The notes beneath the pieces were generated by a model, which saw only the letters and a list, made by a program, of their open reading frames with translations, was not told the DNA's origin and searched no databases. Below, piece by piece: positions 41,260 to 49,568 of a DNA stretch of 64,000 nucleotides. How positions within the stretch are numbered: position 1 is the first letter of the stretch; the number at the start of each line of letters is the position of its first letter. The DNA is from Actinomadura rifamycini DSM 43936 (GTDB lineage: Bacteria; Actinomycetota; Actinomycetes; Streptosporangiales; Streptosporangiaceae). The position numbers were made by a program, and so were the translations under genes. The DNA lies in assembly GCF_000425065.1 (NCBI RefSeq), contig NZ_AULB01000015.1:124001-188000 (forward strand), read 5' to 3'.

Positions 41260-42774
41260 ATGACCGCTACCGCCGCGCCCGCGGCCCCCGCCCGGGCGGG
41301 GGCGCGCGAATGGCTCGGACTGGCCGTGCTGGCGCTGCCCACCCTCCTGCTGTCCATCGACAACACGGTGCTGTTCCTGGCGATGCCGCACCTCGCCGCC
41401 GACCTGGCCCCCGGGCCCGTCCAGCTCCTCTGGATCATGGACGTGTACGGGTTCGTGATCGCGGGCTTCCTGGTCACGATGGGGGCGCTCGGCGACCGCG
41501 TCGGCCGGCGCCGGCTGCTGCTGTGCGGGGCGGTGGCGTTCGGCGCGGCCTCGGCCCTCGCCGCGTACGCGACCAGCCCCGGGATGCTGATCGCCGCCCG
41601 GATCCTGCTGGGGCTCGGCGGCGCGACGCTGATGCCGGCGTCGCTGGCGCTGATCGGCACGATGTTCCGGGACGCGCGGCAGCGCGCCCTCGCGATCGGC
41701 GTGTTCACCGGCTGCTTCATGGGCGGCGCGGCGCTCGGCCCGGTGGTCGGCGGCGCGCTGCTGGAGCGTTTCTGGTGGGGCTCGGTGTTCCTGGTCGGCG
41801 TCCCGGTCATGGGGCTGCTGCTGGCCGCCGCGCCGCTGCTGCCGGAGTCGCGGGGGCCGCGCGGCGGGCGCATCGACCTCGCGAGCGTCGCGCTGTCGAT
41901 GGCGGCGGCGTTCCCGGTCGTGTACGGGCTGAAGGAGGTCGCCGAGGACCCGGCGCGGCCGGCCGCGTACGCCGGGCTCGCCGCCGGGGCCGCCTTCGGG
42001 TACCTGTTCGTCCGGCGGCAGCGCACCGTCGCCGACCCGCTGCTGGACCTGCGGCTGCTGCGGTCCCGGACGTTCTCGGTGGCGCTCGGCCTGCTGCTGG
42101 CGACGAACGTCCTGTCGGGCGGCCTGTACCTGTTCGCCAGCCGCTTCCTGCAGACGGCCGAGGGGCTGTCGCCGCTGGACTCCGGGCTGTGGATGACGCT
42201 GCCGGCGCTCGCGATGGTCGCGGGCTCGCTGCTGGCGCCGCTCGCCGCGCGGCGCGTCCGTCCGGGCACGCTGATCGCGGGCGGGATGGTCCCGGCGGCG
42301 GTCGCGTTCCTCGTCGCCGGGTTCGCGGACGGCACCGGGGTGCTGATGGCGGGGCTGACGGTCGGGTTCCTGTGCCTGTCGCCCGTCGCCGCCCTCGGCA
42401 TCGCGCTGGTCGTCGGCGCGGCGCCGGACGAGCGCGCCGGCGCGGCGTCCGCGATCGCCGAGACGTCCGGGGAGTTCGGGATCGCGTTCGGCATCGCCTC
42501 CCTCGGCAGCGTCGGCGGCGCCGCCTACGCTGCGCTGGTCGCGCTGCCGCCGGGCGCCCCGGACGCCGCCGGGGAGTCGCTGGAGGACGCCGCCGCGGCC
42601 GCGGAGGGGCTCCCGCCGGAGTCCGCGGCCGCGCTGCTGGAGGCCGCCCGGGACGCGTTCCTCGGCGGGTTCGGCGTCGTCACGGTCGTCGCGGCCGTGC
42701 TGCTCGCCGGGCTGGCCGTCCTGACCGCGACCGCCATGCGGCACCTGCCGCCGATCGGCGCCGACGACGCGTGA
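41260..42774 (+). CDS. MFS drug exporter, DHA2 (14-helix) type
   Basis: 504 residues. Motif D1-like LLSIDNTVLFLAMPHLAADL, motif A GALGDRVGRRRLLLCG, motif C-like GVFTGCFMGGAALGPVVGGALLE. 14 hydrophobic segments in total, so a proton-driven multidrug efflux pump of the EmrB/QacA group. ATG 41260 with a GGGGAGAG site. Divergent from a SARP regulator gene. Confidence 0.93.
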   Translation: MTATAAPAAPARAGAREWLGLAVLALPTLLLSIDNTVLFLAMPHLAADLAPGPVQLLWIMDVYGFVIAGFLVTMGALGDRVGRRRLLLCGAVAFGAASALAAYATSPGMLIAARILLGLGGATLMPASLALIGTMFRDARQRALAIGVFTGCFMGGAALGPVVGGALLERFWWGSVFLVGVPVMGLLLAAAPLLPESRGPRGGRIDLASVALSMAAAFPVVYGLKEVAEDPARPAAYAGLAAGAAFGYLFVRRQRTVADPLLDLRLLRSRTFSVALGLLLATNVLSGGLYLFASRFLQTAEGLSPLDSGLWMTLPALAMVAGSLLAPLAARRVRPGTLIAGGMVPAAVAFLVAGFADGTGVLMAGLTVGFLCLSPVAALGIALVVGAAPDERAGAASAIAETSGEFGIAFGIASLGSVGGAAYAALVALPPGAPDAAGESLEDAAAAAEGLPPESAAALLEAARDAFLGGFGVVTVVAAVLLAGLAVLTATAMRHLPPIGADDA

Positions 42775-42879
42775 CCGCGCGACCCGCCGCCGGGCTCGCC
42801 GGGCCCGGTCGTCCGCTTGCGGGACGGCCGGGCCCGGCGGCGGCACGAGGGCGGGCGGACGGCACTTGGCAGAATGCTC

Positions 42880-42909
42880 TTGCACGGATGTTAAGTGCAT
42901 TAGTACACT
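42880..42909 (+). promoter_or_regulatory. Leaderless promoter of the Crp/Fnr gene
   Basis: -35 TTGCAC (42880-42885), 18-base spacer, -10 TACACT (42904-42909), ATG seven bases later. The spacer includes GTGCA (42895-42899) facing TGCAC in the -35, nine bases apart, a possible operator. Confidence 0.65.
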
Positions 42910-42916
42910 CAAAGGC

Positions 42917-43591
42917 ATGTCGGAGCAGCGCTACAAAGTGGGCGATCCGCTTCTCATCGAAGCGGAGCACGACGCGTTGAAGCTGTCGGGCCAGCTGATC
43001 CAGCGGCCCGCCGGCACGGTGTTCATGAACGAGGGCGAGCAGACCGACTTCGTCATGCTCATCGAGAAGGGCGTCGTCAAGATCAAGGTCGGGCAGCCCG
43101 CCCGCACCGTCGCGCTGCGCCGGGCCGGCGAGATCGTGGGCGAGATGGCCCCCATCCGCGGCACCCCCCGCTCGGCGACCGTCGAGGCCGCCACCGACGT
43201 CTCGGTCCTGTGGATCTCCGCCGCGCAGTGGCTGGACTTCCTCGACGCCCACCCGCGCGCGGCCATCGCGCTGATCGCGGCCACCGACGAGCGCCTCGAC
43301 CAGGCCACCCAGAAGATCAAGGACTCGGAGTTCTCCGTCGAGCGGCGGCTCGCCGGCGCCCTGCTCGACCTCGTCGAGGCCGGGATCGGGCGGCGGCTGG
43401 ACGACGGCGTCGAGGTCGCGATCAGCCAGCAGGAGCTCGCGTCCCTGGCGGGCGCCCGCATCGACTCCATCAAGAAGGTCCTGCGCATCTTCAAGGACCA
43501 CGGCCTCATCCGGACGGGCCGGCAGCGGCTGACCCTCGTCGAACTCGATCGGCTTTCGGCGATCGCCACGGGAAGCATGACCGCCCCGTAG
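42917..43591 (+). CDS. Crp/Fnr-family transcriptional regulator
   Basis: 224 residues. Cyclic-nucleotide-binding-type beta roll (FMNEGEQTDFVMLIEKGVVKIKV ... GEIVGEMAPIRGTPRSATVEA) and C-terminal winged HTH (ISQQELASLAGARIDSIKKVLRIFKDHGLI). The PRSATVEA segment keeps the Arg-Ser-Ala of cAMP-binding Crp-like proteins (normally RSATV), but no iron-sulfur cysteines are present. ATG 42917 is seven bases after the -10. Followed by a nucleotidyltransferase-like gene and a microprotein on the same strand. Confidence 0.92.
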   Translation: MSEQRYKVGDPLLIEAEHDALKLSGQLIQRPAGTVFMNEGEQTDFVMLIEKGVVKIKVGQPARTVALRRAGEIVGEMAPIRGTPRSATVEAATDVSVLWISAAQWLDFLDAHPRAAIALIAATDERLDQATQKIKDSEFSVERRLAGALLDLVEAGIGRRLDDGVEVAISQQELASLAGARIDSIKKVLRIFKDHGLIRTGRQRLTLVELDRLSAIATGSMTAP

Positions 43592-43614
43592 CGGCGGCGG
43601 CAAGGGAGAGCACG

Positions 43615-44151
43615 ATGACCGGCAGACTGTCCGACCACCCGCTGATCAAGGCGCTGCTCGGCTTCCGGCTGCCCGCGGAGGACTACGTCGTCCACGGCAG
43701 CGGGCCGCTGCTCGCCCGCGGCCTGCGGCCGGTCGACGAGCTCGACATCGTCGCCCGCGGCGCCGCCTGGCGCGCGGCGGCGCGGCTCGGCCGCCCGATC
43801 CGCGGCGCCGTCAGCGGCGCCCCGATGTACGAACTCGGAGGCGGCCGCGTGCACGTCTCCCGGCACTGGTTCCTGCCGCCCGCCGACACCGACGCCGGCG
43901 TCGACGCGCTCATCGCGGACGCCGACCTGTTCGAGGGCATCCGGTTCGCGCGCCTCGACGAGGTCCGCGCCTACAAGCGGCACCTGGGACGCGCCAAGGA
44001 CCACGCCGACCTGCGGCTCCTCGCGCGCCGCTCTCCCCGACCGGGCCCCGGCCCCGGCGCGCCCGCGCCGGGCGGCGCGGCCCCGCCCGTTCTCGGTCCG
44101 CTACCCGAAGGAGAGGAGGTGATGACCCATGTGGTCGCAGGCTGTCACTGA
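43615..44151 (+). CDS. Nucleotidyltransferase-like (AbiEii-type fold) protein
   Basis: 178 residues. FRLPAEDYVVHGSGPLLARGLRPVDELDIVARG resembles the start of the AbiEii/minimal nucleotidyltransferase fold (G[S/G]x(7-9)DxD): HGSGPLLARG and VDELDIV. Segment LFEGIRFARLDEVRAYKRHLGRAKDHADLRLL matches the usual C-terminal helix where a Lys-Asp pair (KDHADL) lies. The last 40 residues are Pro/Gly-rich and overlap the ribosome site of the next ORF. Substrate unknown. RBS AAGGGAGAG before ATG 43615. Confidence 0.75.
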   Translation: MTGRLSDHPLIKALLGFRLPAEDYVVHGSGPLLARGLRPVDELDIVARGAAWRAAARLGRPIRGAVSGAPMYELGGGRVHVSRHWFLPPADTDAGVDALIADADLFEGIRFARLDEVRAYKRHLGRAKDHADLRLLARRSPRPGPGPGAPAPGGAAPPVLGPLPEGEEVMTHVVAGCH

Positions 44152-44281
44152 GACGGCGCGGACGGTGCGGCTGGCCCTGGCAAGCTGGAGCCACACCGCC
44201 CGCGGGGCGATCCTGCTCGTGGTGCTTGCAGGATGCCTGTTGTTCCTCATGCACCAGGGTATGCCGCTCATCACCTGGTGA
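44129..44281 (+). CDS. 50-residue single-helix membrane protein
   Basis: Starts at ATG 44129, nine bases after GGAGAGGAGGT, in a different frame from the end of the preceding gene (23-base overlap). The product has an N-terminal soluble part (MWSQAVTETARTVRLALAS), a hydrophobic stretch (GAILLVVLAGCLLFLMH) and a short tail MPLITW. No family recognised. The strong ribosome site, clear helix and operon position argue for a real microprotein. Confidence 0.6.
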   Translation: MWSQAVTETARTVRLALASWSHTARGAILLVVLAGCLLFLMHQGMPLITW

Positions 44282-44295
44282 ACAAGCGGCCCCGG

Positions 44296-44333
44296 GGCCG
44301 TGCCGCGCCCGTTCCGGCGGGGGCGGCGCGGCC
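44296..44333 (+). terminator. Candidate terminator after the microprotein
   Basis: Imperfect GC-rich stem (about 14 pairs with one or two mismatches) around a TTCCGG loop, 15 bases after the stop codon. Confidence 0.5.
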
Positions 44334-44413
44334 CGCCCGCACGTCCGCGCGCATGCTCGCCCGGACGTCCGGGCGGTGACGCTCGGTGAGCGGCGGACGG
44401 GCGCGGACGGGCG

Positions 44414-44863
44414 TCAGGCGCCGGGACCGGGGCGGGGTTCGACGTCGGTCGGGCCGAGGGGGGCGCCGCACGCGTCGCACGTGAAGCGGGGCGTGAGCGT
44501 CCCGGCGCAGCCGCGGTGCCCGACGATCACCGGGGCGCCGTCCGGAGCGTAGTGGCGGTCGCCCCACAGCAGCAGCGTCATCATCGCGGGCCACAGCTCG
44601 ACGCCCTTGCGGGTGAGCCGGTACTCGTGGCGCTCCGGGCGCTCCTGGTACGGGACGCGGCGCATGATGCCCTCGTCGCACAGCCGGGTGAGCCGGTCGG
44701 TGAGGATGTTGCGGGCGACGCCGAGCACGTCCTGGAAGTCGTCGAACCGGCGGTACCCGTCGAACGCGCTGCGGATGATCAGCAGCGTCCAGCGGTCGCC
44801 GACGACCTCCAGCGAGCGGGCGATCGAGCAGTTCTGCGACTCGTAGGTGCGGGGCAGGGCCAC
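44414..44863 (-). CDS. HxlR-family transcriptional regulator
   Basis: 149 residues. The HxlR winged helix is complete: CSIARSLEVVGDRWTLLIIRSAFDGYRRFDDFQ, ILTDRLTRLCDEGIMRRVPYQERPERHEYRLTRKG, with the conserved Cys near the N-terminus. A C-terminal Cys-rich tail (HRGCAG ... CDACG) could bind zinc. GTG 44863 is six bases after TACTCT (44870-44875), a leaderless arrangement; the upstream ATG 44884 was rejected. HxlR proteins sense reactive electrophiles or quinones through the Cys. Convergent with the microprotein operon and transcribed in the same direction as the aldolase gene behind it, separated by a terminator. Confidence 0.92.
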   Translation of the reverse strand: MALPRTYESQNCSIARSLEVVGDRWTLLIIRSAFDGYRRFDDFQDVLGVARNILTDRLTRLCDEGIMRRVPYQERPERHEYRLTRKGVELWPAMMTLLLWGDRHYAPDGAPVIVGHRGCAGTLTPRFTCDACGAPLGPTDVEPRPGPGA

Positions 44864-44869
44864 GCTTCG

Positions 44870-44875
44870 AGAGTA
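44870..44875 (-). promoter_or_regulatory. -10 hexamer TACTCT, leaderless HxlR gene
   Basis: Six bases before GTG 44863. Confidence 0.5.
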
Positions 44876-44897
44876 GCGGAGCATTGCGGTGAAACGT

Positions 44898-44931
44898 CGG
44901 GCCCGGGACGGCGCATGCCGTCCCGGGCCCG
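44898..44931 (-). terminator. Terminator of the aldolase gene
   Basis: Perfect 15-bp stem with GCAT loop, 20 bases downstream of the fba stop; on the minus strand followed by ACGTTTC. Confidence 0.92.
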
Positions 44932-44950
44932 GAAGCACCGGAGCCGCCGG

Positions 44951-45973
<1,023 letters not shown>

Positions 45974-46416
45974 TTCAGCGTCCTTTCATACGCAGCGGTG
46001 CCGCCGGGCATCCGGCCGGGCGGTAGCACCCGGGCACCCGCCGGACGGGCGGGGACGCCGGGTCGGGCATGCCGTCCACGGTCAGTATCGCGGTCGCGGC
46101 CCCCGCCCAGCTCACCAGGGGGCGCCGCGGGTGCCAGTATCCCGGATTTCGCGTCCGGAGCCAGTGGGGACGCGCGCCGCGCGGCACCCGATCGCGGCGC
46201 GCTTCCGGACGTCCGAAACGTCCCCCCGCGGCCCGGTGCGGACGGCCGCGGCCGCGGCGCGCGGACGCCCGCCGCCGCGGCGCCCGCGGCCGGTTCGGCC
46301 CCGCCGGCCACGAGATCCGGAGCCAAGGGAACAAAACGGACAGCGGCGCGAAGAAGAATGTCCCTGAAGAGTCACGTCCGTCGCTCAGCGGTGACAGTTA
46401 TCGCTAACCTCCCCAT
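45974..46416. other. 443-bp intergenic region between divergent fba and DUF4115-like genes
   Basis: GC-rich without a convincing ORF. Two copies of GATACTG occur on the minus strand (about 46086-46092 and 46134-46140) and may be -10 elements for fba. On the plus strand TAACCT (46405-46410) serves the next gene. No other structure was recognised. Confidence 0.5.
46405..46410 (+). promoter_or_regulatory. -10 hexamer TAACCT, leaderless
   Basis: Six bases before GTG 46417. Confidence 0.5.
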
Positions 46417-46863
46417 GTGGGACGTCATCGGTCGGACCCCAGGGGTCTCGCACGCATATTGATCGCGGCTTTGGCCGTGGCCGCCGTCTTGGCTCTGCTC
46501 GTCGTCGGCGGCATGGCTCTGGTGAACGCGGTCTCGGGCGACGCCGATCCCAAGGGACCCTCCGCCACCGTCTCCTCGGACGGTGGCGGAGGGTCCCCCT
46601 CCCCATCCGCGGACTCCCCGTCCCAGGCACCCGCCCTGCTGATCCGCGTGGTCGGCGCGCCCACCAAGGTCGTGGTCCGGGTGCCCGACGGGGAGATCTT
46701 CTTCACCGGTGTCATGAACACCGGCGAGACCTACCACTACAACGAGACGCCGCTGTCGGTCGTCGCCGACAACGGCTCCTCCCTCGAGGTGACCATCCAC
46801 GGCGAGGAGCAGGACCCGGCGTCCGCCCAGCGCACCGTGTGGTCGGTGCCCCAGCGGTCCTGA
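46417..46863 (+). CDS. Membrane-anchored protein with RodZ-type DUF4115-like domain
   Basis: 148 residues. A basic N-terminus (MGRHRSDPRG) and one membrane helix (IAALAVAAVLALLVVGGMALV), a Ser/Pro/Gly-rich linker, then a small beta domain: LLIRVVGAPTKVVVRVPDGEIFFTGVMNTGETYHYNETPLSVVADNGSSLEVTIHGE (shown in pieces), which resembles the extracytoplasmic C-terminal domain of RodZ. The HTH of RodZ is absent. Possibly an envelope-shape or division accessory factor; function inferred only from fold resemblance. Convergent with pyrE. Confidence 0.7.
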   Translation: MGRHRSDPRGLARILIAALAVAAVLALLVVGGMALVNAVSGDADPKGPSATVSSDGGGGSPSPSADSPSQAPALLIRVVGAPTKVVVRVPDGEIFFTGVMNTGETYHYNETPLSVVADNGSSLEVTIHGEEQDPASAQRTVWSVPQRS

Positions 46864-46872
46864 CCGGCGGCG

Positions 46873-47409
46873 TCAGCCCAGCCCCAGATCCGCCACCTCG
46901 AACGGGTGCCGGTACTCCAGTCCCTCCGCGGCGATCCGCGCCGCGGCCCCCCGCTCCAGGATCGTCGCGACGGCCACGACGTGCGCCCCCGCCTCCCGCA
47001 GCGCCTCCACCGCGGTCAGCACCGAACCGCCCGTGGTGGAGGTGTCCTCGACGGCGAGCACCCGCCGGCCCGCCACGTCCGGGCCCTCGATCCGGCGCTG
47101 CAGGCCGTGCGCCTTGCCCGCCTTCCGCACCACGAACGCGTCCAGCGTCCGCCCACGGGCCGCCGCCGCGTGCAGCATCGCGGCCGCCACCGGGTCGGCG
47201 CCCAGCGTCAGGCCCCCGACCGCCTCGTAGTCCAGGTCGTCCGTCGCGTCCAGCATCACCGACCCGACGAGCGGCGCGGTGGCGCCGTCCAGCGTCACCC
47301 GGCGCAGGTCCACGTACCAGGACGCGCGCTTGCCCGACGACAGCACGAAGTCCCCGTGCACCACCGCCTTGGCCTTGATCTGTTCCAGCAGCTCATCACG
47401 ATCGCTCAC
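46873..47409 (-). CDS. pyrE: Orotate phosphoribosyltransferase
   Basis: 178 residues. PRPP-binding motif VLAVEDTSTTGGSVLTAVEALREAG, substrate loop region FVLSSGKRASWYVDLRRVTL and the hood loop RKAGKAHGLQRRIEG. Makes orotidine 5'-phosphate from orotate and PRPP in pyrimidine synthesis. GTG 47409 lies six bases after TAGGGT (47421-47416), so leaderless. It stands alone, away from other pyr genes, as is usual in actinobacteria. Confidence 0.96.
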   Translation of the reverse strand: MSDRDELLEQIKAKAVVHGDFVLSSGKRASWYVDLRRVTLDGATAPLVGSVMLDATDDLDYEAVGGLTLGADPVAAAMLHAAAARGRTLDAFVVRKAGKAHGLQRRIEGPDVAGRRVLAVEDTSTTGGSVLTAVEALREAGAHVVAVATILERGAAARIAAEGLEYRHPFEVADLGLG

Positions 47410-47415
47410 GGGGAA

Positions 47416-47421
47416 ACCCTA
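47416..47421 (-). promoter_or_regulatory. -10 hexamer TAGGGT, leaderless pyrE
   Basis: Six bases before GTG 47409. Confidence 0.55.
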
Positions 47422-47478
47422 TTCACCCCGCCCGCGCGCGCCGCGCCCGCCATGTACGGTGCCGGAGAGGAGGACGCC

Positions 47479-48006
47479 ATGACACCCGGATCCCTCGTGC
47501 TCCTGCACGCGCCGAACACCGGCTCCGCCGCCTGGGGCGACCTCCCCGAGACGCTCCGCTCCTACGGGCTGGACGTCATCGCCCCGGACGTCGCCGAGGG
47601 CGCCGGCTCCCGCTACGTCGCCCGCGCGTCGCTCATCATCGCCGCGACCGCCCCCGCGACCCCGCTCGTCCTCGCCGCGCACGGCGCCGCCGGGCCGCTG
47701 CTCCCTGCCGTCGCCCTAGCGCAGCGCGCCGCCCACCGCGCCGTCGGCGGCTACCTCTTCGTCGACGCCGACCTGCCGCGCCCGGCGCACGCGCACGACC
47801 ACGACGGCGGCGGCGAGCACGTCCCCTCGCCCCCGGACTGGCCGGACGCCCCCTGCGCGTACCTCCGCACCCACGCCGACCGGTCCGCGTCCCCGGGGCA
47901 CGACCGGGCCGTCCGAGAGGCCCGCCTGCGCGGCTGGCCCGTCGCCGAGCACGAACCCCCGGCGGCCGTGGCGCAGTCCCTCAGCGAACTCCTCACGACC
48001 CTGTAG
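47479..48006 (+). CDS. Alpha/beta-hydrolase-like protein without the usual nucleophile motif
   Basis: 175 residues. VLLHAPNTGSAAWGDLPETLRSYGLDVIAPD and LVLAAHGAAGPLLP follow the order of an alpha/beta hydrolase core, but the nucleophile elbow reads HGAAG where GHSxG is expected, so the catalytic Ser is missing. A His-rich stretch (PAHAHDHDGGGEH) lies in the cap region. Short for the family (usually 250 or more). Likely a non-catalytic or altered relative. GAGGAGG six bases before ATG 47479; divergent from pyrE. Confidence 0.6.
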   Translation: MTPGSLVLLHAPNTGSAAWGDLPETLRSYGLDVIAPDVAEGAGSRYVARASLIIAATAPATPLVLAAHGAAGPLLPAVALAQRAAHRAVGGYLFVDADLPRPAHAHDHDGGGEHVPSPPDWPDAPCAYLRTHADRSASPGHDRAVREARLRGWPVAEHEPPAAVAQSLSELLTTL

Positions 48007-48093
48007 CCGCATCCGGCGGGCGGGCCGCGGGAACCGGCCCGGCCGCTCCGCCGTCCCATCGTCGATCGTCCGGAACCGGCGGAAGGCGGGCCC

Positions 48094-48819
48094 ATGCGCG
48101 GACGGAAGGCGGCCACCGCCGTCCTCGCGTCCCTGACGCTCCTCACGGCCTGCACGGACGACGGCGAAGGGCACGTCGAGACCGGTCCGCCCCGGCCGGA
48201 CGGCCGGAAGATCGCCGTCGAGGCCGCCGCCGGACGCCTCACCCCGCTCGACCGCTGGCCGGACGCCTGCTCGCTGCTCACCGCGGACGAGGTGCGCGCC
48301 GTCGTCCCGTCCGCCGACGACATCGGGGCGCGGTCCGCGCCGGCGGTGCCGCGGATCCCGCCGTCCTTCCCCGGCGCGGACGCGGGGCCGCCGCGCGAGG
48401 TTCCCCGGGGGCGGTGCGCCTTCACGATGAGACTCCCGGTGTACCGGCAGGAGTTCACCGGGGCCGACCGCGGCTCCGGCGGGTTCGGCGTCGCCCTCGA
48501 CGCCGTCGCCGGTCCCGACGCGGCCGCGGCGATCCACCGGGAGCGGAAGGCGCGCGCCGACCGCGCCTCCGGGGCGGAGGAGGTCCGTGTCGGGGGCGCC
48601 GAGTGCTACGCGTACCCGCCGTCGGGGGCGCCCTCGATCCCCTACCTCTCGTGCCGCCGGGGGCCCGTGGTGTTCACCGTCGAGCGGGCGTCCTTCGAGA
48701 GCGTCTCCTTCGAGGGCGTCGGCCGCCGCGACGGCGGCGCGGAGTTCGACCGGGCCGTCCTGGAGCGGATCCTCGTGCCGCTGGCCGAGACCGTCGCGGC
48801 CGACCTCCCGAGCGGCTGA
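48094..48819 (+). CDS. DUF3558-like lipoprotein
   Basis: 241 residues. Lipobox LLTAC near residue 20. Mature part has DACSLLTADEVRAVVPSADD, typical of DUF3558 lipoproteins (a Cys pair, the second in ECYAY or SCRRG). Unknown function; these proteins are common on actinobacterial surfaces. Confidence 0.78.
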   Translation: MRGRKAATAVLASLTLLTACTDDGEGHVETGPPRPDGRKIAVEAAAGRLTPLDRWPDACSLLTADEVRAVVPSADDIGARSAPAVPRIPPSFPGADAGPPREVPRGRCAFTMRLPVYRQEFTGADRGSGGFGVALDAVAGPDAAAAIHRERKARADRASGAEEVRVGGAECYAYPPSGAPSIPYLSCRRGPVVFTVERASFESVSFEGVGRRDGGAEFDRAVLERILVPLAETVAADLPSG

Positions 48820-48840
48820 CGCCCGGACCGCGCGGTCGGC

Positions 48841-49488
48841 TCAGGCGTTCTTGAGGAGGTCGTCGAGGAGGGCGTCGTAGTCGTCCTCGCCGCGGCCCAG
48901 GTCGATGCGGGCGCGGTAGCGGAGGCGCAGGAGGGCTTCGAGGCTGTCCTCGGCGATCGCGACGTCGTCGGGGCCCGGGGTCAGCGACGCGGCGGGGGCG
49001 GGCTCGCCGGGCTCGCCGGGGCCGCCGACGCCCGTGCCGACGGCGTTGTCGCGCAGCGCGAGGACGACGTCGGCGCCGTTCGTGGCCCAGTCGTGCGCGC
49101 CGGACGCGTCGCCCTGGGCGTACAGCACCTCGGCGACCGCCCGGTACACCTCGGGGTCGCGGGGCCGGTCGGCGCGGATCTGGTCGACGAGGGCGCGGGC
49201 CTCGTCGGCGCGGCCGAGCTCGAACAGCGCGTCGGCGAGGTAGGCGCGCGGGTCGCCGTAGGTCTCGCCGCCGTCCTCCAGGGCGCGGCGGTAGAAGTCG
49301 GCGGCCTTGCCGTGGTCGCCGGCGTGCTGCCACTGCTCGCCCGCGCGCAGCAGGACGTTCGCGCGGGACACCCCGCCGGACACCGTTTCGGCCAGTTCGG
49401 CCAGGCGCCGCGCGGCCGCGATGTGATCGCCCGTGCGCAGGGTGTCGAACTCCAGGTCGTCGAGGTCGTCTTCCGTCACATGCGTCAC
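48841..49488 (-). CDS. TPR-repeat protein
   Basis: 215 residues. Three to four TPR-like helix pairs: AAARRLAELAETVSGGVSRANVLLRAGEQWQHAGDHGKAADFYRRALEDGG (read in parts), YLADALFELGRADEARALVDQI, YRAVAEVLYAQGDASGAHDWAT. C-terminal helix ends DYDALLDDLLKNA. No catalytic domain. GTG 49488 is six bases after TAGCGT (49500-49495). It lies downstream of the NYN-domain gene on the same strand, 80 bases away. Probably a scaffold; partner unknown. Confidence 0.85.
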   Translation of the reverse strand: MTHVTEDDLDDLEFDTLRTGDHIAAARRLAELAETVSGGVSRANVLLRAGEQWQHAGDHGKAADFYRRALEDGGETYGDPRAYLADALFELGRADEARALVDQIRADRPRDPEVYRAVAEVLYAQGDASGAHDWATNGADVVLALRDNAVGTGVGGPGEPGEPAPAASLTPGPDDVAIAEDSLEALLRLRYRARIDLGRGEDDYDALLDDLLKNA

Positions 49489-49494
49489 GGTTCA

Positions 49495-49500
49495 ACGCTA
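49495..49500 (-). promoter_or_regulatory. -10 hexamer TAGCGT, leaderless TPR gene
   Basis: Six bases before GTG 49488. Confidence 0.5.
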
Positions 49501-49568
49501 CCCGGCGGCGCCCGACCGAAGCGGGCGATTCTGGGATGTCGGTGAATACCGGCGCGTACCCGTCAGCC

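Noticed and set aside
44122..44124. ATG directly after the GGAGG site as a separate start
   Set aside because: It is in frame with the preceding gene and would give only nine codons; ATG 44129 has better spacing and a membrane protein.
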